From JAFEDN01 sp965651935 (lineage in GTDB: Bacteria; Pseudomonadota; Gammaproteobacteria; Coxiellales; Coxiellaceae), in assembly GCA_965651935.1 (NCBI GenBank), contig CBFGTC010000001.1:186001-250000 (forward strand): DNA of 64,000 bases, written 5' to 3'. The position numbers and the translations under genes were made by a program. Positions 19,681 through 28,332 of the stretch are shown in pieces; position 1 is the first letter of the stretch, and every line of letters starts with the position of its first letter. A model generated the notes under the pieces. It searched no databases. It had not been told where the DNA came from and saw only the letters and a list, made by a program, of their open reading frames with translations.

Positions 19681-20529
19681 ATGTCTAAGGTAAATGATTA
19701 TATCCGTTTAATGCGTTTGGATAAGCCCGTTGGAATTTTTTTGTTATTATGGCCAACGTGGTGGGCTTTATGGACAGCATCAGGAGGATTTCCCTCTCTG
19801 GATTTGCTTCTTATTTTTACCGCTGGGGTGGTAATTATGCGCACGGCGGGTGATATTATCAATGACATTGCCGATCGTCATTTTGATGGTTCAGTCACCC
19901 GCACTCGTCTACGCCCTTTAGCTAGCGGCGCTATCCAAACTCGCCACGCTTTATATTTATTCCTGGTTTTATGTGCTTTAGCTGGTAGTTTAACTTTGTT
20001 TTTAAATTCACTGGCATTCTACCTGGCATTAGCGGGGCTATTTTTGGCCTGCATTTACCCTTTCATGAAACGATTTACCCATTGGCCTCAGGCTATTCTA
20101 GGTTTGGCCTATTCCTGGGGAGTCCCCATGGCCTTTGCGGCAGTAACGAATTCAGTGCCCTGGGTTGCCTGGTGGATTTTTGCAACCGCCGCACTTTGGG
20201 TCATCGCTTATGATAGTTTTTATGCGATGGCAGACCGCGAAGACGATTTAAAAATTGGGATCAAGTCTACCGCCATTTTGTTCGGTAATTTTGACACTTT
20301 AATCATTGGGGTTTTGCAAATCGTGGTATTAATTTCATTAGCCACATTCGCCCAATATTTGCATTTCGCCAAGACTTTTTATTTAGGTTGGAGCATGGCT
20401 TTAATATTGGCCATGCGCCAGCAATATATTGTGCGCTTTAAAAATTCTTCCGCATGCCTTAATGCTTTTCGCAATAATCATTGGTTTGGATTTGCGATTT
20501 TTATTGGATTCGCATTAGGTTTATCTTAA
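19681..20529 (+). CDS. ubiA: 4-hydroxybenzoate polyprenyltransferase
   Basis: Integral membrane prenyltransferase of ubiquinone synthesis. The first aspartate motif is NDIADRHFDGSVTRTRLRP and the second is DREDD, with about eight hydrophobic segments between and after. It transfers the polyprenyl chain to 4-hydroxybenzoate at the inner membrane. The ATG at 19681 (MSKVNDYIRLMRLDKPVG) gives a family-like N-terminus; an in-frame ATG at 19672 would add three residues. No Shine-Dalgarno is seen at either. A consensus TATAAT at 19668-19673 overlaps the earlier ATG, which favours the later one and raises the possibility of a leaderless transcript. Confidence 0.92.
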   Translation: MSKVNDYIRLMRLDKPVGIFLLLWPTWWALWTASGGFPSLDLLLIFTAGVVIMRTAGDIINDIADRHFDGSVTRTRLRPLASGAIQTRHALYLFLVLCALAGSLTLFLNSLAFYLALAGLFLACIYPFMKRFTHWPQAILGLAYSWGVPMAFAAVTNSVPWVAWWIFATAALWVIAYDSFYAMADREDDLKIGIKSTAILFGNFDTLIIGVLQIVVLISLATFAQYLHFAKTFYLGWSMALILAMRQQYIVRFKNSSACLNAFRNNHWFGFAIFIGFALGLS

Positions 20530-20544
20530 GATTTATGTTATAAC

Positions 20545-21504
20545 ATGACCATGATTAGCATTATCATTCCCATGAAAAATGAGGGAGAAGGTCTCCCTTT
20601 ATTATTTTCCAAACTTTTGCCTAGCCTCAGAAATTGTCACCAAGCTTTTGAAATTATTGCTGTCAACGATGGCAGCACTGACAATACTTTACAAATATTA
20701 GGTGATTACCAAAAAACCATGCCTTTTTTGCGAATAGTGGATTTATCCCGCAATTTCGGCAAAGAAGCGGCCCTCACAGCGGGCATGGCCATCGCTAAAG
20801 GCGATGCGGCAATTCCTATCGATGCTGACTTACAAGATCCTACTGAACTTATTCCTATCATGGTTTCTAAATGGCAAGAAGGCTACGAAATGGTCATTGC
20901 CGCCAGGGATGACCGCTCTCAGGATGGTTTCTTCAAACGGGTTTTCTCTAACGGATTTTATTATATTTTTAATTTATTTTCTGATACCAGATTGGTCCCT
21001 AACGCCGGCGATTTTCGTTTATTCGATCGCAAAATTATTGATGCTTTCGTCTCTTTACCGGAAAGGACACGATTTAACAAAGGGCTGTTTGCTTGGCTTG
21101 GTTTCCGCTCTTGTGTAGTCACTCATTCCAGACCCGAACGAGCCGTTGGCAAATCAAAATGGAATTACAAAAAATTATTTCGTTTTGCCATTGACGGAAT
21201 CACTTCTTTTAGCGCATCTCCTTTAAAGATATTCAGTTATGTGGGTTTTATCACGGCTATTTGGGCTATTTTGTATGGCGCATACATTGTGATAAATACT
21301 TTATTGCATGGCAATCCGGTTCCAGGTTACCCTTCTTTAATTGCATTAATATTATTTTTTGGCGGTCTCAATATGATAGGAATCGGCATTCTTGGCGAAT
21401 ACGTGTCTCGCATTTTTATTGAAACCAAACAACGTCCTTTGTACATAGTCCGTCAAATTTATGAATGCCGCGATGGGAGCAAGCCATACCCCCCCCACAC
21501 CTAG
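20545..21504 (+). CDS. Family 2 glycosyltransferase, GtrB/ArnC/DPM type
   Basis: The 319-residue protein has an N-terminal GT-A domain (SIIIPMKNEGE, AVNDGSTDNT, DADLQDP as the metal-binding DxD, and VGKSKW) followed by two C-terminal transmembrane helices at about 230-255 and 265-290. The family transfers a sugar from a nucleotide donor to undecaprenyl phosphate on the cytoplasmic face, for later modification of LPS or lipid A. A second ATG at 20551 is possible. It follows ubiA by 15 bp. The last codons contain an 8-cytosine run (21489-21496), so slippage would change only the C-terminal few residues. Confidence 0.88.
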   Translation: MTMISIIIPMKNEGEGLPLLFSKLLPSLRNCHQAFEIIAVNDGSTDNTLQILGDYQKTMPFLRIVDLSRNFGKEAALTAGMAIAKGDAAIPIDADLQDPTELIPIMVSKWQEGYEMVIAARDDRSQDGFFKRVFSNGFYYIFNLFSDTRLVPNAGDFRLFDRKIIDAFVSLPERTRFNKGLFAWLGFRSCVVTHSRPERAVGKSKWNYKKLFRFAIDGITSFSASPLKIFSYVGFITAIWAILYGAYIVINTLLHGNPVPGYPSLIALILFFGGLNMIGIGILGEYVSRIFIETKQRPLYIVRQIYECRDGSKPYPPHT

Positions 21505-21797
21505 TAGACGTCTCAAATTTGGTTAATTGCTAATTTTCATCAGTAAACCCGTAAGTCATTCCAGCCAGATCCCTTTCAGCTCGCCCCGCGCAGGAGAGAT
21601 GAAAAAATAGACGATATCGCCATGTTCATCTATTTGAGACTTTGATCTTCACAATAACAAAAACCTTTTTTTATAGCAGTTTATACATTTACCTTGGGAA
21701 CACTAAACAAAATTTGAACTTAATATTTCATTAATATTTGTTGGTTATTTTATATACAAAGCAGTAGCAATATTATTTAAAGAATTAAGGAATATAA
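21505..21797. other. Intergenic stretch without a recognised gene
   Basis: I see no convincing coding region here. It contains a 9-bp inverted repeat, GTCTCAAAT near 21510 and ATTTGAGAC near 21632, too far apart for a simple terminator, and AT-rich sequence before 21798 that should hold the promoter of the next gene. Confidence 0.4.
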
Positions 21798-23003
21798 ATG
21801 AGAGATAAAAAGAAATTATTAAATCGGTACATTATAAACCCAATTAAATACTGGTGGAATGGCTCAAGACTCAGCACTGACTACCAAAAGAGAGTCCCGT
21901 CATGGCAACAAATGGTATTGTATGATGACATTATAAACGGTTTTTTCACCAGAAACTCTTCCGAAGAATTTATGATAAAAAGCAGGGATCTGCTTATAGA
22001 AGAGCAAAAGGCAAACTCATTTTTTTCAAAAAACAATCCGACATTTTTTCTAATTTTTAACCATTTACTCAAAGGAAGACGCGTAGTTTCAACTCTGCTG
22101 TCTCTTACTACTGCCGTGTTACCATTGGAGCTTTTTTTCCGTTTTATCAATGCGGGCGTTGAAACATTATATGACTTTGCCTCCCAAAAATATAAAATGT
22201 CAGGTTCGTTCGGATGGGGATGTCTAAAAGCAGTCAGTTTTATCGCTAAATGTTTCGCAAAAGTAACTGATTTTTTTATAGTCGCTCCTGCTAGTGGTAT
22301 ACGAAACAGCATCGATTCTCTTATGTTTGGAATAATACCCATATCACCTTTTAAAGATGCTTGCGCAGCTTGGCCAACGAAAGAATCTAATTTCAGCCTT
22401 GCTCGTAAAGTCGGCGTATCGGTTGGACAGTTTTTTAAAAGTTGGGGATACGGATTCACCAGTTTGATCAGAGGAGCTTTAAAAGCTGTCAGACCTATAG
22501 CCCTAGTTAGTTCAATGGGTTTTGCAGGAGTAGCATGTGCTGCGCTCAGTTCATTTTTTAGCGTTACAAGTTTAGCGAGCCATATTCCATTAATTAGCTC
22601 CTATATTTCATCAACGATATCAAAAACGATAACCTTAGTGTCAACATCCACTCGTTATTTGCCTTCATGTGTTTCAAATTTTGCAGCGCGAAAAGCCATA
22701 TTTGGACTTCAAAATTCACTCGCCGAAACCGTTAATACTGTTTTAACGCCCAAAAGGGTTAAGCAGCAAGGCCATAGGATTACAAACCCGAGCGGCAGTG
22801 AGAGTGAGAGTGAGAGCGTGAGCGCGAGAGTGGATGCGAGGGGGAGTGTGAGTGATAGCCAGAGTTATTCCGAAACGAATAATGATAATGCAAATGGAAA
22901 AAAGAAATTCATGACAAATCATCTATTATTCAACCAAAATAATCCACGCAACATAAAGCCAGCCAATATCTACACAACGAATATGGCAAATAAACATAGA
23001 TAG
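21798..23003 (+). CDS. Orphan membrane-associated protein with Ser-Glu tract
   Basis: Unrecognised 401-residue protein beginning MRDKKKLLNRY, with AAGGA eight bases upstream. Hydrophobic stretches occur at about 95-120, 143-165 and 233-275, so it probably inserts into a membrane. Near residue 333 a low-complexity Ser-Glu/Ser-Val/Ser-Asp region starts, encoded by a G- and A-rich GTGAGA-type tract. The C-terminus is Asn-rich and polar. No signal peptide is apparent. It stands alone between the glycosyltransferase and metK. The build resembles membrane-targeted secreted effectors of intracellular Legionellales, but I cannot assign a family. Confidence 0.8.
   Translation: MRDKKKLLNRYIINPIKYWWNGSRLSTDYQKRVPSWQQMVLYDDIINGFFTRNSSEEFMIKSRDLLIEEQKANSFFSKNNPTFFLIFNHLLKGRRVVSTLLSLTTAVLPLELFFRFINAGVETLYDFASQKYKMSGSFGWGCLKAVSFIAKCFAKVTDFFIVAPASGIRNSIDSLMFGIIPISPFKDACAAWPTKESNFSLARKVGVSVGQFFKSWGYGFTSLIRGALKAVRPIALVSSMGFAGVACAALSSFFSVTSLASHIPLISSYISSTISKTITLVSTSTRYLPSCVSNFAARKAIFGLQNSLAETVNTVLTPKRVKQQGHRITNPSGSESESESVSARVDARGSVSDSQSYSETNNDNANGKKKFMTNHLLFNQNNPRNIKPANIYTTNMANKHR
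22793..22857 (+). repeat. GTGAGA-type simple repeat within the orphan membrane gene
   Basis: A 65-base purine-rich stretch contains GTGAGA/GCGAGA/GTGAGC hexamers in degenerate tandem array and encodes a Ser-Glu/Ser-Val/Ser-Asp region. It is strikingly G-rich for this AT-rich gene. The unit is a multiple of three. Confidence 0.65.
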
Positions 23004-23089
23004 CAATCCACCCTGCTTCATTTAAGGCTTGACCCCATCATCACCCGTTATGTTATTATTCTTCATTTTAGAAAAAATGTGAGATGAAT

Positions 23090-24250
23090 ATGAGCAGTAA
23101 AAATGTTTTCACTTCAGAATCCGTGGCTGAAGGTCATCCTGATAAACTCGCCGACCAAATTTCAGACGCCGTCCTTGACGCTTTGATCAGTAAAGACCCT
23201 ACAGCCCGCGTGGCCTGTGAAGTGGTCATTAAATCGGGAATGGTTTTAATTACCGGAGAAATCACCACTTCAGCTTGGGTGGACATGGAGCACGTGGCGC
23301 GTAATGTCATTAAAAACGTAGGCTACACGGATCATCAATACGGTTTCGATGCAGACACTTGCGCCATACTCACCGCAATAAGTAAACAATCACCTGATAT
23401 CGCCATGGGAGTGGACAGCGATCCTACTAAAAATAAAGAGATGGGAGCAGGAGACCAAGGCATGATGTTTGGTTATGCCACACGTGAAACAGATGTACTC
23501 ATGCCTGCCCCAATTACCTTCGCCCATCGCTTGATGAAACGCCATGCGCTGGTGCGCAAAACTAACGTGCTACCTTGGTTGCGTCCGGATGGAAAATGCC
23601 AACTGACTTTTATATACGAAAATGATCAGCCGGTGGCCATAGACTGCGTCGTATTTTCCACCCAACATAATTCCGATGTGGGACAGAAAACTTTAATTGA
23701 AGGCGTCATGGAAGAGATTATTAAACCCATATTGCCTTCTAAATGGTTACACAAAGAAACCCAGTTCTATATTAATCCTACCGGTCGTTTTGTTATCGGC
23801 GGCCCCGTGAGTGATGCTGGATTGACCGGGCGCAAAATAATCGTTGATACTTATGGTGGAATGGCCCGGCATGGCGGCGGTTGTTTTTCCGGCAAAGATC
23901 CCACTAAGGTTGACCGCTCCGCCGCTTACTTAGCGCGTTACATTGCCAAAAATGTTGTCGCCGCCAATTTAGCCGAACGCTGCGAAGTCCAATTATCTTA
24001 CGCAATTGGAATCGCTAATCCCACTTCAGTTCGTATTGAAACCTTCGGCACAGGAAAAATAAGTGATGAGCAAATTAGCAGTTTAGTTCGCAAACACTTC
24101 GAACTTCGCCCCTACGGGATTATTCAAAGTCTCAATTTATTACAACCCATTTACACTAACACCGCTGCTTATGGTCACTTTGGTCGAGAAGAACCCGGTT
24201 TTACTTGGGAGAAAACCGATAAAGCAGAAATACTGGCGCAAAGGAATTAG
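23090..24250 (+). CDS. metK: S-adenosylmethionine synthetase
   Basis: Begins [30 protein letters not shown], the metK N-terminal signature, and carries [12 protein letters not shown] (methionine-binding hexapeptide region) and [19 protein letters not shown]. It makes SAM from methionine and ATP in the cytoplasm. ATG 23090 is chosen because GTGAG lies six bases upstream; ATG 23084 would add two residues. The length (386) is normal. It is followed at 9 bp by ahcY, so SAM synthesis and SAH recycling are co-transcribed. I see no SAM riboswitch fold in the short leader. Confidence 0.96.
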   Translation: MSSKNVFTSESVAEGHPDKLADQISDAVLDALISKDPTARVACEVVIKSGMVLITGEITTSAWVDMEHVARNVIKNVGYTDHQYGFDADTCAILTAISKQSPDIAMGVDSDPTKNKEMGAGDQGMMFGYATRETDVLMPAPITFAHRLMKRHALVRKTNVLPWLRPDGKCQLTFIYENDQPVAIDCVVFSTQHNSDVGQKTLIEGVMEEIIKPILPSKWLHKETQFYINPTGRFVIGGPVSDAGLTGRKIIVDTYGGMARHGGGCFSGKDPTKVDRSAAYLARYIAKNVVAANLAERCEVQLSYAIGIANPTSVRIETFGTGKISDEQISSLVRKHFELRPYGIIQSLNLLQPIYTNTAAYGHFGREEPGFTWEKTDKAEILAQRN

Positions 24251-24259
24251 GAGTAATTT

Positions 24260-25555
24260 ATGAATAGCAAGAAAGACTATCAAATTGCTGATCTCAGCTT
24301 AGCCTCTTGGGGCCGTAAAGAAATCGCCATTGCTGAATCAGAAATGCCTGGCTTAATGTCATTACGCCGAGAATACGGCCCGCAAAAACCGTTAACGGGT
24401 GCACGAATTACCGGCTGCTTACACATGACAATCGAAACAGCCGTATTAATCGAGACCCTAATTGAATTAGGCGCTCAGGTGCGCTGGTCTTCTTGCAATA
24501 TTTATTCTACCCAAGACCATGCCGCCGCTGCTTTAGTAGAACGCGGCATTCCCATTTTTGCTTGGAAAGGAGAAACCGAAGAAGAGTATTACCAATGTAT
24601 TGATCGAACTTTGGAATGGGGCCCAAATGGCGGGCCTGATCTGTTATTAGATGATGGTGGCGATTTAACTGCCGAAGTACATAAAAAATATGCACATCTA
24701 TTGCCTAATATTAAGGGTTTGACTGAAGAAACCACCACGGGAGTTCATCGCCTCGCCGTTATGGCCGCTGAAGGTCTTTTGAAAGTTCCCGCCATCAATG
24801 TCAATGACTCGGTGACTAAATCCAAGTTCGATAATTTGTATGGCTGCCGAGAATCCTTAGTAGATGCTTTAAAACGAGCCACCGATGTGATGATAGCGGG
24901 AAAAACTGCTGTTGTGGCCGGTTATGGCGATGTCGGCAAGGGCTGTACACAAGCGCTTAAAGCATTAGGCGCCAAGGTTTGGGTCACTGAAATTGATCCG
25001 ATTTGTGCTTTGCAAGCGGCGATGGAAGGATTTGAAGTGGTGACCATGGAAGAAGCTGCACCCGCGGCAGACATTTTCGTGACAGCCACCGGTAACCACG
25101 GCGTTATCCGCCTTGAACACATGCAAAAAATGAAAAATCAGGCGATTGTTTGCAATATAGGTCATTTTGATGTGGAAATTGATGTTGCGTCTTTGGAACA
25201 ATTTCAATGGGAAAACATTAAGCCTCAAGTTGATCACGTTATTTTCCCAGACGGTAAGCGGATTATTCTGTTAGCCCGTGGGCGTCTGGTGAATTTAGGC
25301 TGTGCTAGCGGTCATCCCAGCTTTGTCATGTCCAACTCCTTCACCAATCAAGTGTTGGCGCAAATGGAGTTGTGGAAAAATAGCAGCAAATACAGCGTGG
25401 GGGTGCATGTATTACCCAAACATTTGGATGAACAAGTGGCCCGTTTACACTTGGCCCGCATCAATGCCAAGCTGACCACTTTAACCGAAGATCAAGCTCG
25501 TTATCTAGGCGTTAAAATGGAGGGTCCTTTTAAGCCTGATTATTATCGTTATTAA
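24260..25555 (+). CDS. ahcY: Adenosylhomocysteinase
   Basis: NAD-dependent S-adenosylhomocysteine hydrolase, 431 residues. Visible motifs: [13 protein letters not shown] near residue 80, [13 protein letters not shown], the NAD-binding GYGDVGKGC, and the C-terminal KPDYYRY ending that completes the neighbouring subunit's NAD site. It removes the SAM by-product SAH, forming adenosine and homocysteine. SD GGAG lies 7-8 bases before the ATG. It is the second gene of the metK operon. Confidence 0.96.
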   Translation: MNSKKDYQIADLSLASWGRKEIAIAESEMPGLMSLRREYGPQKPLTGARITGCLHMTIETAVLIETLIELGAQVRWSSCNIYSTQDHAAAALVERGIPIFAWKGETEEEYYQCIDRTLEWGPNGGPDLLLDDGGDLTAEVHKKYAHLLPNIKGLTEETTTGVHRLAVMAAEGLLKVPAINVNDSVTKSKFDNLYGCRESLVDALKRATDVMIAGKTAVVAGYGDVGKGCTQALKALGAKVWVTEIDPICALQAAMEGFEVVTMEEAAPAADIFVTATGNHGVIRLEHMQKMKNQAIVCNIGHFDVEIDVASLEQFQWENIKPQVDHVIFPDGKRIILLARGRLVNLGCASGHPSFVMSNSFTNQVLAQMELWKNSSKYSVGVHVLPKHLDEQVARLHLARINAKLTTLTEDQARYLGVKMEGPFKPDYYRY

Positions 25556-25560
25556 AATTG

Positions 25561-25584
25561 GGGTTTTGCAAAAACAAAAAACCC
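25561..25584. terminator. Hairpin between convergent ahcY and trpS
   Basis: GGGTTTT and AAAACCC form a 7-bp stem around a 10-base loop, 5 bp after ahcY and 19 bp after trpS, which converge here. T-rich sequence lies on both sides, so it could act as a bidirectional terminator. The stem is short and AT-rich. Confidence 0.4.
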
Positions 25585-25603
25585 GGAATGGTTGATTTTT
25601 GGA

Positions 25604-26677
25604 TTAAAAATTTTGGTGTATACGTTCTTTAACTGCTTTTAAAGTTTGTTCGGCAATGGCATTAGCCCGGTTGGAGCCCTCACTCAAAATGGCTAAAATT
25701 TGCGCCGGGTCTGTTTCATATTCCCGACGGCGTTGGCGGATAGGTTCTAACAAAGTATTTAACACTTCGGCTAATTTTTTCTTACAAGCCACATCACCGA
25801 TACGTCCGGCTCGATAAAGCTCTTTAGTTTGCTCAACCCAGTTTTTGTCTGGATTAAAAATATCGTGGAAAATCCATAACGGGTTGTTTTCAACTGTGCC
25901 CGGATCGCTGGCATGGATGCGATTTGGATCGGTATACATGCTCATCACTTTCTTATTAACCGTATCCGCATCATCACTCAACAAAATGGCATTATCCAAA
26001 GATTTACTCATCTTTAGCAACCGACCTTCTGGATTAGGCGCCCCTAACCCGATCAAACGCTGCACCCGCCCCACCAAAGGCGTGATTACCGGTAATAATC
26101 CTCCAGCCCTTAGATAATCTCCATCTACCGTGTGTGGATCTACTCCGCAATACATTTGATTAAATCGCCGGGCTACCTCTCGAGTCATTTCTAAATGCGG
26201 CAATTGGTCCTCCCCTACCGGGACTACCTCGGGTAAAAAGGCTAAAATATCCGCCACTTGTAAAACGGAATATAATAAAAAGCCAAAAGAATAGTTTTCA
26301 CCCAATTGTTTATCGCGGATCTCGTCTTTTAAAGTGGGGTTACGCATCAAACGCGGGAAAGGGATTAACATACTGAAAATGGAAGCCAAAGTGTAAATCG
26401 CTGGAACTTCTGATTCAACGAAAATAACACTTTTTTGTGGATCAATTCCCGCCGCCAGATAATCTAAAGCAATATCCAATACGCTTTGACGAATGAGCTG
26501 AGGTTTGTCTGAACGAGTCGTAAAAGCGTGAATATTCGCTAGCAAAAAATAGCATTCGTATTCGTCTTGTAATTTCACTCGGTTTTCGACCGAGCCGACC
26601 CAATGCCCTAGGTGTAATTTTCCTGTGGGGGTATCACCGGTGAGTAATCGAGGTTTCTGAGTTGATTGAGTTAACAT
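25604..26677 (-). CDS. trpS: Tryptophanyl-tRNA synthetase
   Basis: Class I synthetase, 357 residues, with the HIGH-type motif in TGKLHLGHWVGS near residue 20 and the KMSKS loop (LLKMSKSLDNAI). It charges tRNA-Trp. Internal GEDQLPHLEMTREVARRFN is typical of TrpS. It is transcribed alone on the minus strand, convergent with ahcY. The start is the first Met (MLTQSTQKPRLLTGD); no strong ribosome site is visible. Confidence 0.95.
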   Translation of the reverse strand: MLTQSTQKPRLLTGDTPTGKLHLGHWVGSVENRVKLQDEYECYFLLANIHAFTTRSDKPQLIRQSVLDIALDYLAAGIDPQKSVIFVESEVPAIYTLASIFSMLIPFPRLMRNPTLKDEIRDKQLGENYSFGFLLYSVLQVADILAFLPEVVPVGEDQLPHLEMTREVARRFNQMYCGVDPHTVDGDYLRAGGLLPVITPLVGRVQRLIGLGAPNPEGRLLKMSKSLDNAILLSDDADTVNKKVMSMYTDPNRIHASDPGTVENNPLWIFHDIFNPDKNWVEQTKELYRAGRIGDVACKKKLAEVLNTLLEPIRQRRREYETDPAQILAILSEGSNRANAIAEQTLKAVKERIHQNF

Positions 26678-26823
26678 AAGACATTATAGTAACAAACTCG
26701 CGCATATTCTAAAAGTTTTTCCGACCCAGCAGATACGCCTCATCAGCTAAGCTCGATGATCGCACTCTCACTCCAAGACCACCATCAAGTAAGCCTTAGT
26801 ATTTCAAATAACGGATCTAAATT

Positions 26824-28206
26824 TTAAGAATTTTTAGAAGGCAACTTAGATGCAAGAAATTGCTGTCTCCAATTATTGATTTCACTCACGTCCTCTGGTT
26901 TGATTTCGAGCGAGATATAGGGATCATAACATGATTTTTTATATTTATTTTTTATTTCACGAAAACTAAAAAAGGTTTCTAACATCGTAACCTTAAAAGC
27001 TCTCTTTTCTAATTGCAAATACGCGCGATAAGTCGCGCGCAAGGGATGAACATGATCTTGGTCTTGGTCTTGGTCTTGGTCTTGATTTGGCTTAAAAGAA
27101 AAAACCTTAATATTTAGCGAACTTAAAAAACATAAATACTTAATATAACTTACATAACATTTAAATTGTTTTGATTCAATGTTTGGAGCATTTTTAATAG
27201 CAAAAATCAATGCACCCAATAAATCATCTGCATCCATTCGAACCTGCCTAAACTCCTTCATAACAAAATCGGACCAACGTTTGACCAGCCATCTTTGCAA
27301 TTCAATTTTTCTAAAAAGATTTAAATGAACATCAGAAATTTCAAGTTTTGCATCGAGCTTATCTGAGCTTAATAAACTTCTTAGATAAAATTGCTGTGGC
27401 TGCTCTTCTACCGACGAACTTAATAAACGGAATAATTCCCCCCCTTGAACGAGGTCTCCGAAGAAATCCAATTCTTCAAAAAAGGTTTGTTTATCTTTGA
27501 TAACAGATGGTTTCAAACAATATTCTTTATAAGGAATAAATTCATCGAGATTTATTAAATCCCGCAATAAATAACTTTTGATCAATTCGGCAAAAAAAGA
27601 TTTCCAAGGCCAATCAGTTAGTACTTTTAAATACAAATGACGATCATAATCTCCAAAATCATTTTCCACTAATTGAAGTATTTTACTTAATAATAAATGG
27701 CCAAATGGGGTCAACGATATTTGACCATCCTTTTCTGAAAATCCCAGTAATTTCTGAGACAATAGAATTCGAGCATAATTCAATATTGTAATAAAATTAT
27801 TTGATGAATACTCCAGAATAAAATTAACGATGATTCTTACAGGAACCTCATTACCCATAAAAAAAGGTTTAGACTCAAAGTTTTTTAATAATTTTTTTTC
27901 CGATTTCAGATCTATAGATAAATTCTTAACAAGATCATCAGCTGATTTATTTGCAAGTAATCCAATGGATTTTCTTACCATTATCAAAAACTTCAAAATT
28001 TTGATTTCTTCACGATTATTTTTGATTGACATGATTGCAGCATCTCCGAGAACCTTATTTTCGGTCAAATGAGACGACTCCTTTAATTTAAACTCTTCAA
28101 TTAAATTTTCAAAACGATCTAATTCATCCATTAAGTCGGGAAAATTGAACAGATAATAAGTTTTTAACTTGGGTAAATTTTTTTGGACCATATCTTTTAT
28201 TTTCAT
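26824..28206 (-). CDS. Orphan protein with Asp-Gln tract
   Basis: Unrecognised 460-residue protein, mainly charged and hydrophobic helices, with no signal peptide and no clear membrane segment. Residues about 374-384 form an Asp-Gln repeat encoded by five tandem copies of a hexamer. The C-terminus is polar (QQFLASKLPSKNS). No strong Shine-Dalgarno is seen before the ATG at 28206; Met6 at 28191 is an alternative. It lies alone between trpS and the divergent oligopeptidase gene. Helical style and composition resemble the giant protein, but I see no shared motif. A secreted effector is possible. Confidence 0.8.
   Translation of the reverse strand: MKIKDMVQKNLPKLKTYYLFNFPDLMDELDRFENLIEEFKLKESSHLTENKVLGDAAIMSIKNNREEIKILKFLIMVRKSIGLLANKSADDLVKNLSIDLKSEKKLLKNFESKPFFMGNEVPVRIIVNFILEYSSNNFITILNYARILLSQKLLGFSEKDGQISLTPFGHLLLSKILQLVENDFGDYDRHLYLKVLTDWPWKSFFAELIKSYLLRDLINLDEFIPYKEYCLKPSVIKDKQTFFEELDFFGDLVQGGELFRLLSSSVEEQPQQFYLRSLLSSDKLDAKLEISDVHLNLFRKIELQRWLVKRWSDFVMKEFRQVRMDADDLLGALIFAIKNAPNIESKQFKCYVSYIKYLCFLSSLNIKVFSFKPNQDQDQDQDQDHVHPLRATYRAYLQLEKRAFKVTMLETFFSFREIKNKYKKSCYDPYISLEIKPEDVSEINNWRQQFLASKLPSKNS
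27056..27085 (-). repeat. Hexanucleotide tandem repeat encoding Asp-Gln
   Basis: TCTTGG repeats five times on the plus strand (CCAAGA on the coding strand), giving alternating Asp and Gln codons. Copy-number change would keep the reading frame and only alter tract length. Confidence 0.85.
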
Positions 28207-28332
28207 GCGATGGATATTAACCCAAACTTGAAAGCAATGACAATATTAAGCCTAGGCCTCGGCCTCGGCTAGCTATGGCCTCTGACACAATTATGTTGCA
28301 GTGACGTTTACAGAATGCTTTAATGAAACATT

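Noticed and set aside
21489..21496. Eight-cytosine run at the end of the GT2 glycosyltransferase gene
   Set aside because: Slippage would change only the last few residues, so phase variation is unlikely to matter.
23004..23089. Possible SAM riboswitch before metK
   Set aside because: The leader is too short and shows no recognisable SAM-I, II or IV pattern.
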